From Deltaproteobacteria bacterium (GTDB lineage Bacteria; Desulfobacterota; JADFXK01): a stretch of 8,298 nt of DNA. The DNA lies in contig JADFYA010000149.1 of the NCBI GenBank assembly GCA_015233285.1, forward strand, positions 1 to 8,298, given 5' to 3'. The translations under genes were made by a program, and so were the position numbers. Of this stretch, positions 1 through 7,216 are shown one piece after another. Within the stretch, counting starts at the first letter, position 1, and every line of letters begins with the position of its first letter. Below the pieces are notes generated by a model. The model searched no databases, was not told where the DNA came from, and saw nothing but the letters and a program-made list of their open reading frames with translations.

Positions 1-71
1 CCTGGGCGGCATAATTCTTTCAACTTGACCGTGACTGGGAATACGGTGTAAAAGCACGGAAGGAGGATAAG

Positions 72-155
72 GTGGAAAATGGAGAAATAACTATGGTCGC
101 CGGCGGCTCTTGTCAGATCAAGTTCATCATTTTTAAGAAACGCCGATGCCGGTAG
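72..155 (+). CDS. possible 27-residue peptide with strong ribosome-binding site
   Basis: A GTG-started reading frame of 27 codons (begins MENGEITMVAGG, ends FKKRRCR) follows an almost ideal Shine-Dalgarno sequence, AAGGAGG at 60-66, with 5 nt spacing. Another frame that is open from base 1 ends at TAA 49-51, so this could be the second gene of an operon whose first gene lies outside the window, or the broken start of a longer gene. I recognise no family. It is listed only because of the ribosome-binding site; the peptide may be a remnant, as everything downstream to 1990 is decayed. Confidence 0.2.
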   Translation: MENGEITMVAGGSCQIKFIIFKKRRCR

Positions 156-210
156 CTTGGGAGTCACACTCAAATGCGGTAGCCTCAGTCGGCAGGTTAG
201 GAATAAGAAG

Positions 211-342
211 ATGACATCCGAAGATAGAAAATCCTTTTCGCGAAGATACGGATATGGCCCGATAGAACGCGAAATCACCATTTGGCAAGACGCCCCTAGA
301 GAATTGCGCGAAGCCTTGCAAGATGATGATAAATTGTTTTGA
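211..342 (+). pseudogene. fragment resembling AbiJ N-terminal domain (AbiJ_NTD4-like)
   Basis: A 43-codon frame starts at ATG 211 and ends at TGA 340-342. An in-frame TTG at 157 would add 18 residues that look unlike any domain. The stretch FSRRYGYGPIEREITI followed by DAPRELREAL matches, from memory, the opening of small AbiJ N-terminal-type domains found in abortive-infection and other phage-defence proteins, where the same FSxRxGY, EITIxxDAP and LR pattern is followed by a longer helical domain. Here the protein stops after about 35 recognisable residues, so it is a truncated start rather than a working gene. Removing one T from the TTTT run at 337-340 would extend the frame by only eight codons (EILRERGI) to a TAG, so the truncation is real in either frame. 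The assignment rests on a short motif and is tentative. Confidence 0.4.
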
Positions 343-707
343 AATACTGCGTGAGAGAGGCATATAGGACGGTCCACACCTCAAGTCCGCCGATTATCGG
401 TTATGGCCACACTCATGATGTGTATTTACACCACGACCTCTGCGAGTCTATGGAGCAAAGGACCATCGCCGGAAAAACATTCCACAGCATCGGAGTGGGA
501 ACCCTTCTCGTCTGCCTCGCCCCGAAAATCAGCCGGGAAGAGATCGAGCCGCTGGGGCTCGGAATCGCGGACTGGCACAAAGAACTGGCTCCGGCAGTGG
601 AGAGCACCGCGTATTTTCGCGGCAGCGCCTTTGCCGACGACGTGGCCAAAACCAACCTCACGGCCATCCTTAGGCAGCACGGGTTAACGAATGTGAGGAG
701 TCTATGA
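339..707 (+). pseudogene. C-terminal remnant of type III (Mod-like) adenine DNA methyltransferase
   Basis: The frame ends at TGA 705-707. Its last ~95 residues, from about LCESMEQRTIAGK (near 435), match the tail of type III/Mod-like site-specific adenine methyltransferases: a TLLVCLAPKI strand, then GIADWHKELAP, then the very typical ending FADDVAKTNLTAILRQHGL before VRSL. The catalytic half is absent: there is no DPPY motif and no FxGxG S-adenosylmethionine motif anywhere in the upstream 400 bp in any frame. The nominal TTG start at 339 is an artefact of the deletion; the first ~30 residues do not look like methyltransferase and mark the scar. The stop overlaps the rhuM start by 4 bp (ATGA), the ancestral operon joint. 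In an intact system Mod would recognise DNA and methylate adenine, with Res as the cleavage partner. This fragment can do neither. Confidence 0.75.
695..700 (+). promoter_or_regulatory. ribosome-binding site of the rhuM remnant
   Basis: GAGGAG sits 3 nt before the ATG at 704. It lies inside the mod reading frame and fixes the rhuM start, supporting translational coupling of the two ancestral genes. Confidence 0.6.
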
Positions 708-1749
708 GCAGAAAAAAGCCACAAAAAGATAATGCTCTTCCTGAAAAAAGTCAGTTTCTGCTCTATACTACCGAGGACGGCCGCCAACGCATTGAAGTTC
801 GTATGGAAATGGGCAACGTCTGGCTCAGCCAAAAGCTCTTGTCCGATCTGTTTCAAGTCGGTGTAAATACAATCAACCACCATATCAAGAGCATCTATGA
901 TGATGGTGAACTTTCCCCTGAGGCAACTATTCGAAGATGTCGAATAGTTCAAACCGAAGGTTCTCGCCGAGTCACCCGCATGGTGGACTTTTACAATCTG
1001 GAGATGATAATTGCCGTGGGGTACCGGGTGCGTTCGCACCGGGGCACGCAGTTTCGTCAATGGGCCACAACGCGTTTACAGGAATACATCGTCAAGGGTT
1101 TTGTGCTGGACGACGAGAGGCTCAAAAACGGCCGGGCTTTTGGAAAAGACTATTTCGATGAGCTTCTGGAAAAGATTAGAGAAATTCGTGCCAGTGAGCG
1201 CCGGGCCTACCAGAAGATAGCGGACGTGTTCGAGCAGTGCAGCAGTGATTACCGGAGAAACAGTGAAGAGACGCTGCTTTTCTACCAGATCGTCCAGAAC
1301 CAGCTCCACTTCGCCACTACAGGCAAGACTGCCGCAGAGATTGCTTTCAACGGGCGGACAGCGAGAAACCATTCATGGGTTTGACAACTTGGAAGAATTC
1401 GCCTAAGGGCAAAGTTCTGGAAAGCGATGTTACGGTGGCTAAGAACTATCTGAACCGGGAAGAAGTATCGAAACTGAACCGGCTGGTGACCATGTTCATT
1501 GATTTTGCTGAGCTGTGGGCATTGAACCACCGGATCATGACCATGAAAGATTGGCTGACGCAGGTGGAAAGATTCCTCAACTTCACCGATCAGCAGATTC
1601 TGCGACATGCGGGAAAGATTTCCCACGAGATGGCCATTGCCAAGGCCCATGAAGAATAAGAGAAATTCCGGATCAAACAGGATCTGGATTATCTTTCTGA
1701 CTTCGACCGGACGTTTGCGCGGTATCTCAAGGGAGAGGACAAGCCATGA
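704..1749 (+). pseudogene. RhuM family protein, broken by a frameshift and a nonsense codon
   Basis: Frame one (704-1384) gives the conserved RhuM N-terminal half: QFLLYTTEDGRQRIEV at residues 17-32, NVWLSQKLLSDLF at 38-50, HHIKSIYDDGEL at 59-70, and the GYRVRSHRGTQFRQWAT core at 106-122. After NAEIAF-type sequence near 1351 the reading moves to another frame, which continues in register as RADSEKPFMGLTTW and DVTVAKNYLNREE. Adding one base at about 1351 restores a single frame. That frame then meets TAA at 1657-1659, where the family has Tyr in an EYEKF-type motif, and continues as EKFRIKQDLDYLSDFD to the true stop TGA 1747-1749. The repaired gene would encode 348 residues, normal for the family. 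RhuM was named from a Salmonella pathogenicity island; its molecular role is not settled, though its N-terminal part resembles phage DNA-binding domains. Here it lies between mod and res with ATGA overlaps on both sides. Two independent lesions mean it is almost certainly dead. Confidence 0.88.
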
Positions 1750-2036
1750 AACTCCATTTTGAGCCTGACCTCGACTTCCAGCTTGCCGCCATAGAGGCCG
1801 TATGCGACCTTTTTCGCGGGCAGGAAATCTGCTGGACCGAGTTTACCTTGACACGCCGGCGATCCGCCCGCGATATGGTGCTGAATGACCTCGGCGTCGG
1901 TAACCGCCTGACCCTGTTTGACGATGAAATCCTAAAGAACCTGAACGAGATCCAACTCCGCCTGGCCGGGGGGCGATACCAGAGAGGTTGTTCGTTAGAA
2001 AAAAAGGGGCCGCGTTGCTCAGCGGCCCGGAGTTAG
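1746..2036 (+). pseudogene. N-terminal remnant of type III restriction subunit (Res)
   Basis: The ATG at 1746 overlaps the ancestral rhuM stop (ATGA) and has the purine-rich sequence AAGGGAGAGGA just upstream at 1729-1739. The first ~72 residues match Res subunits of type III systems and related DEAD/DEAH proteins: MKLHFEPDLDFQLAAIEAV, then DLFRGQEI, then DLGVGNRLTLFDDEILKN and LNEIQLR. A complete Res is roughly 900-1000 residues with helicase motifs and a C-terminal nuclease. Here the family match stops before the GTGKT Walker A motif, at about base 1961-1965. The last ~20 codons run through unrelated DNA and through the terminator of the opposite operon, ending at TAG 2034-2036. The protein can have neither translocase nor nuclease activity. 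Confidence 0.75.
1999..2030 (-). terminator. rho-independent terminator of the ttr-like operon
   Basis: Read on the minus strand, a perfect 7-bp stem GGGCCGC/GCGGCCC (2022-2028 with 2007-2013, 8-nt loop) is followed by one C and then seven T (complement of A1999-2005). It starts 29 bp beyond the ttrA stop codon at 2057-2059. There is no T-run on the plus-strand side, so it works in one direction only. It overlaps the last codons of the res remnant, showing that the deletion scar abuts the end of this operon. Confidence 0.85.
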
Positions 2037-2056
2037 GATAATTTATGATCTTGGGG

Positions 2057-5000
2057 CTATACTTTAACCAGCTTGACCTGGCTCTGATAGAATACCGCGC
2101 TGCCGCCGGTAACGTCGACTAACCCGGTGTTTTTCAGCACGGGATCAACCCGCATGGCCGCGTTGGCGTGAATACCGGTGGCCCGTCGTTCGTCACCTGG
2201 AATAATCACTCCATCCACTTCGATGGGGCGTGCTCCATTGGCCCAGTGCCCGTGACCCAGGGAAAAGGCCACGCAGCCGGGCCGGAGGCCCTCTAAAACT
2301 CGGACCCGGCCGATCATGGGTTTTGAGCCGGTAGGACCCAGCTCCCAGGTTCCAGTGGGGTTGGATGGGGATATCACCTTGACCATATCGCCATCGGACA
2401 GGTTGAGACGTCTGGCGTCGTGGGCCGAGACATCCAGATAATTCTCCGGGTAAACCGCCTGGAGCCAGTAATTGCCTCCCGTCCGGCTTTTGGTCTGGCT
2501 GATGGTCTTGTAAGTCAACAGAGTCAGGTCAAATCCCTGGGCGGCATCGTTAAGGAGTCGCCCCTGGCAATCGGTAGGACCAGGAACGAAATCAGCATAG
2601 TGCAAATAGGGTTGGCCGGTCATGGAATTCTTTGTTTTGAGTTGCTTTTCTAAATAAATGCCGAGCATTTTCCCATACTTGTTGGTCATCTGGCCATTGG
2701 CATAAGCCTTTTGAAAATTTTGGAATCGTCCGCCGCGATTAAGCAGATAGACTACGTGCGGCCATATCTCCGCGCCGACCAGGTCCTTCCACCGTTTGAG
2801 GTCGTAGACGGTCGCGGGCAGGTGGCGGTGTGACTTTTCGAATATAGCTATCTCCTCCGGGCCGGCTGCGGCGACTTTGTCTGAACCGTCTTCCTTTTCC
2901 CCAAATGCGATATTGGCCACCATCCGAATGTACATGTCTTCATCGCGCTTAAGGTGTTGTCCTTGACCGAAGGCGTTTTCTCCGAAACCAGGTAATTTGA
3001 GCTTCTCAGCCAGGCCGAGAAAAAGGGCTTCCAGGGATACGGGCATAGATTGACCAAAAGGAGTCACCGTCTCGGTCAAGGGCGCACAAACTGGCTGGCG
3101 GAATGGGCCGACTTTAAATGGAAATGAAGGATGGGAACCGGCGAATTCCCAGCGTTCTAAGTAGGTCAAATCCGGGAAAATGTAGTCGGCGTACATACTG
3201 GTCTCGCCCACCACGATATCCGAGACAATAAACAGAGGAAGCTTTTTGGGGTCGGAAAGGATACTAATCAGCTCATGGCCCGCGGGCAGCGAGTAGACCG
3301 GCGTGCCCATGTATAATAGAAGGGCTTTAATGGGGTAAGGGTAGGCGTCACCGAGGCTGGGGATGACCTCCTGGTAGACATCGGAAGAGAAGGGGTACCA
3401 GACCCTCTTGGCCGGAAATCCGGTGAACAGAGTCGATTTGTCGTAGACCTTACCGCCGCGAATGATGTCTATGCCGAATCCTTTGATCGCGCCGTTTATG
3501 TTGGCTGTGTTAAATGGCTGCCCCTTTTTGTCTCCTACCATGTTGTAAGTGGTGGCCTTGCACAATCCGCCCATCCAGTCATGGTTTCCGATCAGGATAT
3601 TAACCAGCATCCAGGCTAAGACATTGTAGAAGCCGGAAGTGTGTTGAGACACCCCGCGGTGGATGTCGGCCACCGCCTTTTTCCCGTGGCTGGTGAACTC
3701 CCAGGCCAGTTCGGCCAGATCAACTTCCTTAATCCCGGCTATGTCAGCCCATTGAGCCAGGGTTCGGGCTGCGGCCACTTCCCGGTAGACCTGGAGCACG
3801 GTCTTGACCTTGAGGCCGTTGACCTCGGTGCTGACCAGGGGTTCGCCTTTGACTGGCTCTGTTTCGCTGTTGGGGTCAAACGGCAGACATTGACCGGCCT
3901 TGAACACCATGAAGGGATCAAAGAGCCATTCCTTGTCATCTTTGCCCTTGCGGGGCACGGGAGGCAGGCCCAGGTCGGACCCCCGCAGGAACGGCCCAGG
4001 TTTTCCTTCCTTGTCCAATTTGACTAACCAGGCGGACTGGGTCCAGGTTGGCTCGTTATCAAGTTTAGCCGCGGCCTTGTTGGCATTGGACAGGTAACGG
4101 GCGTCAAAACGATTATTTTCGATGATCCAGTGAATCATGCCCATAGCTACAGCAGTCACCCCATTGGGGGCCACCGGTAGCCATTTCCAGGCCTTGGAGG
4201 CCACCTTGGTGCAACGAGGGTCGATAACCGCCATCTTAAGCCGGCCTTTTGAAAGCCCATTAGTGATTTTCGGGCTTCGATACGGCGGGCCGTAATTAGC
4301 GTCAAAGGGATTGGCTCCGACAAAAATGACGAACTCCGAGTTACCGATATCCCCTTGCCAGTAGAACTTACTGCCGTCTGTCCATTTTCCTTCTACGAAT
4401 TGGTCGCTTATAGCCTTGCAGGTGAAGTAGAGCGAACCCTGGCAGACGGTAGTGTGACCATGGGCATTGATCGTCCCCAGGGCCTGGCCGAACCTTCTCA
4501 AGAACTCGTTTCGTCCACCTTTCATGCGCCCCCAGTAGAGGCAGAATTGGTTGTTTTTAGGCCCCAGGTCCGGGTGATTCGGGTCGATCAGATACTTGAG
4601 ATTATCGGCGTGTTTGGTCTTAAAATCGTCAATGGTCATTTCTTTGGCCGCCACTTTGTTCGCGTCCTTGGCCAGGGTTTCGGCTATGGCCGGATCTGTC
4701 AGGGGACAAATCTCCTTGAGACCTTCCACCTTACCTTCACCGAAGAGATTTCCTCCGTTGGCGATTTCATTGACTGCCTGGTCGTAACTAATGGTCTTCC
4801 ATTTATTTTCGCCACGTTTTCCCGCCCGCTTTAAAACTTTGACCAGCCGATAAGGATCGTAAAGGGTCTGGATGCCGGCCTGGCCTTTAGGGCAGATGGC
4901 TCCTTCCACCGTGGCCGTTTGGCTCCGAGGAGTGTCGAAGGGGAGGTGCGGACTCAGTGTCCAGGGGCTGTAGGGATTACCGTCAATCTTAGCCACCCGT

Positions 5001-5269
5001 CCTTCGAGTAATTTAACTTTGATCCCACAGTTGGCGTTGCATTGCTGGCAGACCGTGTATAGCTGGTTTTCCGGAAGGTACTGTTGGTAGACTCCCGCGT
5101 CTGGAAGGCCGGCCTGGCTGGGTGAGGCCATAGCATCGAAGAAAGATATACCCAAAGACCCTGCGGCCAGGGAACCACCTAGTAAAGCTGAACACTTGAG
5201 GAACTGCCGGCGATCCATCGGGTCGAGCGCGATGGTCTCTGTCGTCTGGTCTGGTTTGGGCTCAGGCAT
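2057..5269 (-). CDS. ttrA: tetrathionate reductase-like molybdopterin catalytic subunit A
   Basis: A 1070-residue member of the DMSO reductase family, expected to hold a bis-molybdopterin guanine dinucleotide cofactor and one [4Fe-4S] cluster. The ATG at 5269 is chosen over an in-frame ATG 16 codons earlier because AGGAGGA (5274-5280) lies 4 nt upstream and the protein then opens with a normal Tat signal: twin arginine DRRQFLK at 19-25, a hydrophobic stretch, and AMA/S at 46-49 as a probable cleavage site. Cluster ligands are C74, C77, C81 and C126 (CxxCxxxC then C). The likely Mo ligand is C276 in TTVCQGS. Resemblance to TtrA (about 1020 residues in Salmonella) is seen in the GGNLFGEGKVEGL segment (172-184), the GPKNNQ segment (236-241), WLPVAPNG then GMIHWIIENNRFDARYL (363-393), and the C-terminal dinucleotide-binding domain (about 913-1050). 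It overlaps ttrC by 8 bp. Exact substrate (tetrathionate, thiosulfate or another oxidised sulfur or chalcogen compound) is inferred from family and operon order, not proven. Confidence 0.8.
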   Translation of the reverse strand: MPEPKPDQTTETIALDPMDRRQFLKCSALLGGSLAAGSLGISFFDAMASPSQAGLPDAGVYQQYLPENQLYTVCQQCNANCGIKVKLLEGRVAKIDGNPYSPWTLSPHLPFDTPRSQTATVEGAICPKGQAGIQTLYDPYRLVKVLKRAGKRGENKWKTISYDQAVNEIANGGNLFGEGKVEGLKEICPLTDPAIAETLAKDANKVAAKEMTIDDFKTKHADNLKYLIDPNHPDLGPKNNQFCLYWGRMKGGRNEFLRRFGQALGTINAHGHTTVCQGSLYFTCKAISDQFVEGKWTDGSKFYWQGDIGNSEFVIFVGANPFDANYGPPYRSPKITNGLSKGRLKMAVIDPRCTKVASKAWKWLPVAPNGVTAVAMGMIHWIIENNRFDARYLSNANKAAAKLDNEPTWTQSAWLVKLDKEGKPGPFLRGSDLGLPPVPRKGKDDKEWLFDPFMVFKAGQCLPFDPNSETEPVKGEPLVSTEVNGLKVKTVLQVYREVAAARTLAQWADIAGIKEVDLAELAWEFTSHGKKAVADIHRGVSQHTSGFYNVLAWMLVNILIGNHDWMGGLCKATTYNMVGDKKGQPFNTANINGAIKGFGIDIIRGGKVYDKSTLFTGFPAKRVWYPFSSDVYQEVIPSLGDAYPYPIKALLLYMGTPVYSLPAGHELISILSDPKKLPLFIVSDIVVGETSMYADYIFPDLTYLERWEFAGSHPSFPFKVGPFRQPVCAPLTETVTPFGQSMPVSLEALFLGLAEKLKLPGFGENAFGQGQHLKRDEDMYIRMVANIAFGEKEDGSDKVAAAGPEEIAIFEKSHRHLPATVYDLKRWKDLVGAEIWPHVVYLLNRGGRFQNFQKAYANGQMTNKYGKMLGIYLEKQLKTKNSMTGQPYLHYADFVPGPTDCQGRLLNDAAQGFDLTLLTYKTISQTKSRTGGNYWLQAVYPENYLDVSAHDARRLNLSDGDMVKVISPSNPTGTWELGPTGSKPMIGRVRVLEGLRPGCVAFSLGHGHWANGARPIEVDGVIIPGDERRATGIHANAAMRVDPVLKNTGLVDVTGGSAVFYQSQVKLVKV

Positions 5270-6386
5270 GGGTTCCTCCTTTACTGAAGAATAATGTCGG
5301 CACAAAGCGTTGACCAAGTAAGAAGGCCAACCCGCCTAAAGATACTAAGAACAGACCAATCAGCCATTCGCCGAAATGGGCGCAATAGGTCAGGCTGAGC
5401 CTCTGATGCACAAAGGCCTTGTCCAGGCCGGAGAGCATGGGTACGGTTTGGGCCGAAATCAAGAAATCATAGCGCACGGCGGTGAAGGTGATCACGATCA
5501 TCAGACAGGCCCAGGCCACGGCTTTAGGATTCCCACCCTGGGTGCACAACAAGTATAAGGGCACGAGAGTCCCCAGGAGGAGGTGAATAATCCAGAATCG
5601 CCACCAACCCTGACCGGAAGTGACGTCATTAAGGGCTTTGGTGACGTCCACCACGGCTCCCTGGTAGCCCACATAGTATTGCAGCCCTTCCAGGATTGAG
5701 TAAGTGATTAGAAGCAGCAAGACGGCCCGGCCCAGACCGGAAGTTAAATTTTGCTCCGGTTGGTAGAGTTGGGTTAGGAGGGTCAACAGAGCGCCACCCG
5801 AGAGCAGGGAAGCCACGATGAAGGTCAGAGGGGTCAAGGGCGTATTCCAGACGGGACGGCTGGACAAAATAGAGAAAAAGGCACCGTTGACCCCGTAAAA
5901 GAACAAGGCCACGGGGAGGCTGACATACGACAAAGTGTGGATCCATTTCTCGTCTTTTTTTATGAAAAAGAATATCTTAAGCAAGTAGATCAGGACCATG
6001 GCGTTGAAGAGAATAATCATCCAGGTCATTGGTGTGCCCAAATTGGGCCGGATGAGCAGCAGGTAAATCCGTTCCCAATGCCCCAGGTCGAGGGTGATGG
6101 AGATGATGGCGCAGATTTCGGTAACCAGGACCAGGCAAGCGGCCAGGCCGGCCAGGGGTTCATAGCGCTTTAACCCAAAGATGTGAGTCATAATGGTCAA
6201 GAGGAATCCTCCGGCCGATAACCCCAAAAAGTACAAGTAGATTACGACTCCCATTCCCCACGGAGAGTAGGACGTCAGACCGGTCGCATGGGTACCCTGA
6301 AATAGTGCCTCAATAATCCCCCAGGCGCCCACCAATAATCCCAGGGTGACCAATCCTATCAAGATCTTGTATGTCTTTTCACTCAT
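5262..6386 (-). CDS. ttrC: NrfD/TtrC-type membrane quinol-oxidising subunit
   Basis: A 374-residue integral membrane protein of the NrfD/PsrC/TtrC family, which anchors the reductase and passes electrons from menaquinol or ubiquinol to the iron-sulfur subunit. About ten hydrophobic segments can be seen, at roughly 7-29, 44-66, 77-99, 119-142, 153-173, 186-207, 219-239, 263-281, 287-304 and 339-358. The typical family signature is SPWGMGVVIYLYFLGLSAGG (41-60), between the first and second helices. Start ATG 6384-6386 has GGAGGA (6391-6396) 4 nt upstream and lies 10 bp after the ttrB stop. Its last codons (GGTHA, TGA 5262-5264) contain the ttrA ribosome-binding site and overlap the ttrA start by 8 bp, so the two are probably translated in a coupled way. 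There is no heme-binding motif. Membership in the family is secure; the C name follows from the B-C-A gene order. Confidence 0.85.
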   Translation of the reverse strand: MSEKTYKILIGLVTLGLLVGAWGIIEALFQGTHATGLTSYSPWGMGVVIYLYFLGLSAGGFLLTIMTHIFGLKRYEPLAGLAACLVLVTEICAIISITLDLGHWERIYLLLIRPNLGTPMTWMIILFNAMVLIYLLKIFFFIKKDEKWIHTLSYVSLPVALFFYGVNGAFFSILSSRPVWNTPLTPLTFIVASLLSGGALLTLLTQLYQPEQNLTSGLGRAVLLLLITYSILEGLQYYVGYQGAVVDVTKALNDVTSGQGWWRFWIIHLLLGTLVPLYLLCTQGGNPKAVAWACLMIVITFTAVRYDFLISAQTVPMLSGLDKAFVHQRLSLTYCAHFGEWLIGLFLVSLGGLAFLLGQRFVPTLFFSKGGTHA

Positions 6387-6396
6387 GTTTTCCTCC

Positions 6397-7149
6397 TTAC
6401 ATCAGGTAGTAGACAGACGGATTGGTCCCGAGTTCTTCCTTTAGCCGAGAGATGCGGGTCGAGGACAATAATTCCCGGACCAACGATCCAGGATCATTTC
6501 GGTCTCCGAAGTAGGTGGCCCGGCCGATGCAACCGGTGACGCAGGCAGGTAACATGGTCACGGCCAGACGATGCAGGCAGAAGTGGCACTTACGGGCATT
6601 GCCGATGGGTGAACCCTTGCCCCGGTCGGGCCATTGGCGGCCATATTCGGCGGCCGGCTTTGTCTCGTAACCCTGGGCGGCGTTCTGGCGGCTCACAAGC
6701 GTTCCCGGCAGTTGGGCTGTTTTGGCCGTATACCACTCTCCGAAATCCGCGGTTCGTGCCCCGTAGGGACAGGCTGAAATACAGTAACGGCAGCCGATGC
6801 AGATGTCGTAATCAACGACGGTGACTCCTTGCTCGTTTTGGTAGGTAGCCTTGACCGGACAAACCTTGACACACGGCGGGTTTTGGCACTGCATACACGG
6901 CCGGGGCAAAAAACGCCAGGCGACACGGGGATATGTTCCTATCTCCTGGCTCAAAACTGGACGATAGACCACGCCGGGCGGGAGTTTGTTTTCAGCCACG
7001 CAGGATATGGTGCAGGCGTGGCACCCCACACACTTGGCCCGATCAATGACCATGACCCATTTCACCTTGGCCGGATCACCCTTATTGACCCGAGCCAGGT
7101 CCTCCTGCATACGAATCAACGGGTCTTCGGCTGTAACATGTTTGCTCAT
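6397..7149 (-). CDS. ttrB: TtrB-like four-cluster [4Fe-4S] electron-transfer subunit
   Basis: A 250-residue ferredoxin-like subunit that carries electrons from TtrC to TtrA. Sixteen cysteines fall in four groups: C40/C43/C46/C50, C85/C88/C93/C97, C117/C120/C123/C127 and C188/C191/C203/C207, enough for four [4Fe-4S] clusters. The patterns [25 protein letters not shown] and [12 protein letters not shown] are characteristic of TtrB, PsrB, PhsB and DmsB relatives. The ending TNPSVYYL also resembles TtrB. ATG at 7149 has AGGGAGGAG (7152-7160) 2 nt upstream. Two oddities: there is no Tat or other signal peptide, unlike Salmonella TtrB as I recall it, so it probably crosses the membrane bound to TtrA; and about 60 residues separate the third and fourth cysteine groups (128-187), longer than the short linker I recall in enterobacterial TtrB. 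First gene of the operon, about 60 bp from the predicted transcription start. Confidence 0.85.
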   Translation of the reverse strand: MSKHVTAEDPLIRMQEDLARVNKGDPAKVKWVMVIDRAKCVGCHACTISCVAENKLPPGVVYRPVLSQEIGTYPRVAWRFLPRPCMQCQNPPCVKVCPVKATYQNEQGVTVVDYDICIGCRYCISACPYGARTADFGEWYTAKTAQLPGTLVSRQNAAQGYETKPAAEYGRQWPDRGKGSPIGNARKCHFCLHRLAVTMLPACVTGCIGRATYFGDRNDPGSLVRELLSSTRISRLKEELGTNPSVYYLM

Positions 7150-7216
7150 GGCTCCTCCCTGACAAATGGGTGGCTCGTGAAATTCAATATCCGATCCGAT
7201 TCGGCTATCTTGTTTC

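Noticed and set aside
133..384. 83-codon minus-strand frame opposite the AbiJ-like fragment
   Set aside because: No family features and no ribosome-binding site; it mirrors the plus-strand fragment, whose sequence is recognisable.
413..1060. 215-codon minus-strand frame opposite the mod and rhuM remnants
   Set aside because: The plus strand carries clear Mod and RhuM family sequence over the same bases; the minus product has no recognisable domain.
3641..4027. 128-codon plus-strand frame inside ttrA
   Set aside because: Antisense of a well-matched catalytic subunit; composition looks like a reverse-strand shadow.
4355..4834. 159-codon plus-strand frame inside ttrA
   Set aside because: Antisense shadow of conserved TtrA sequence, including the Mo-ligand region; no ribosome-binding site.
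5270..5317. ATG at 5317 as the ttrA start
   Set aside because: It would put 16 unrelated residues before the Tat signal and deepen the overlap with ttrC, while ATG 5269 has an ideal ribosome-binding site.
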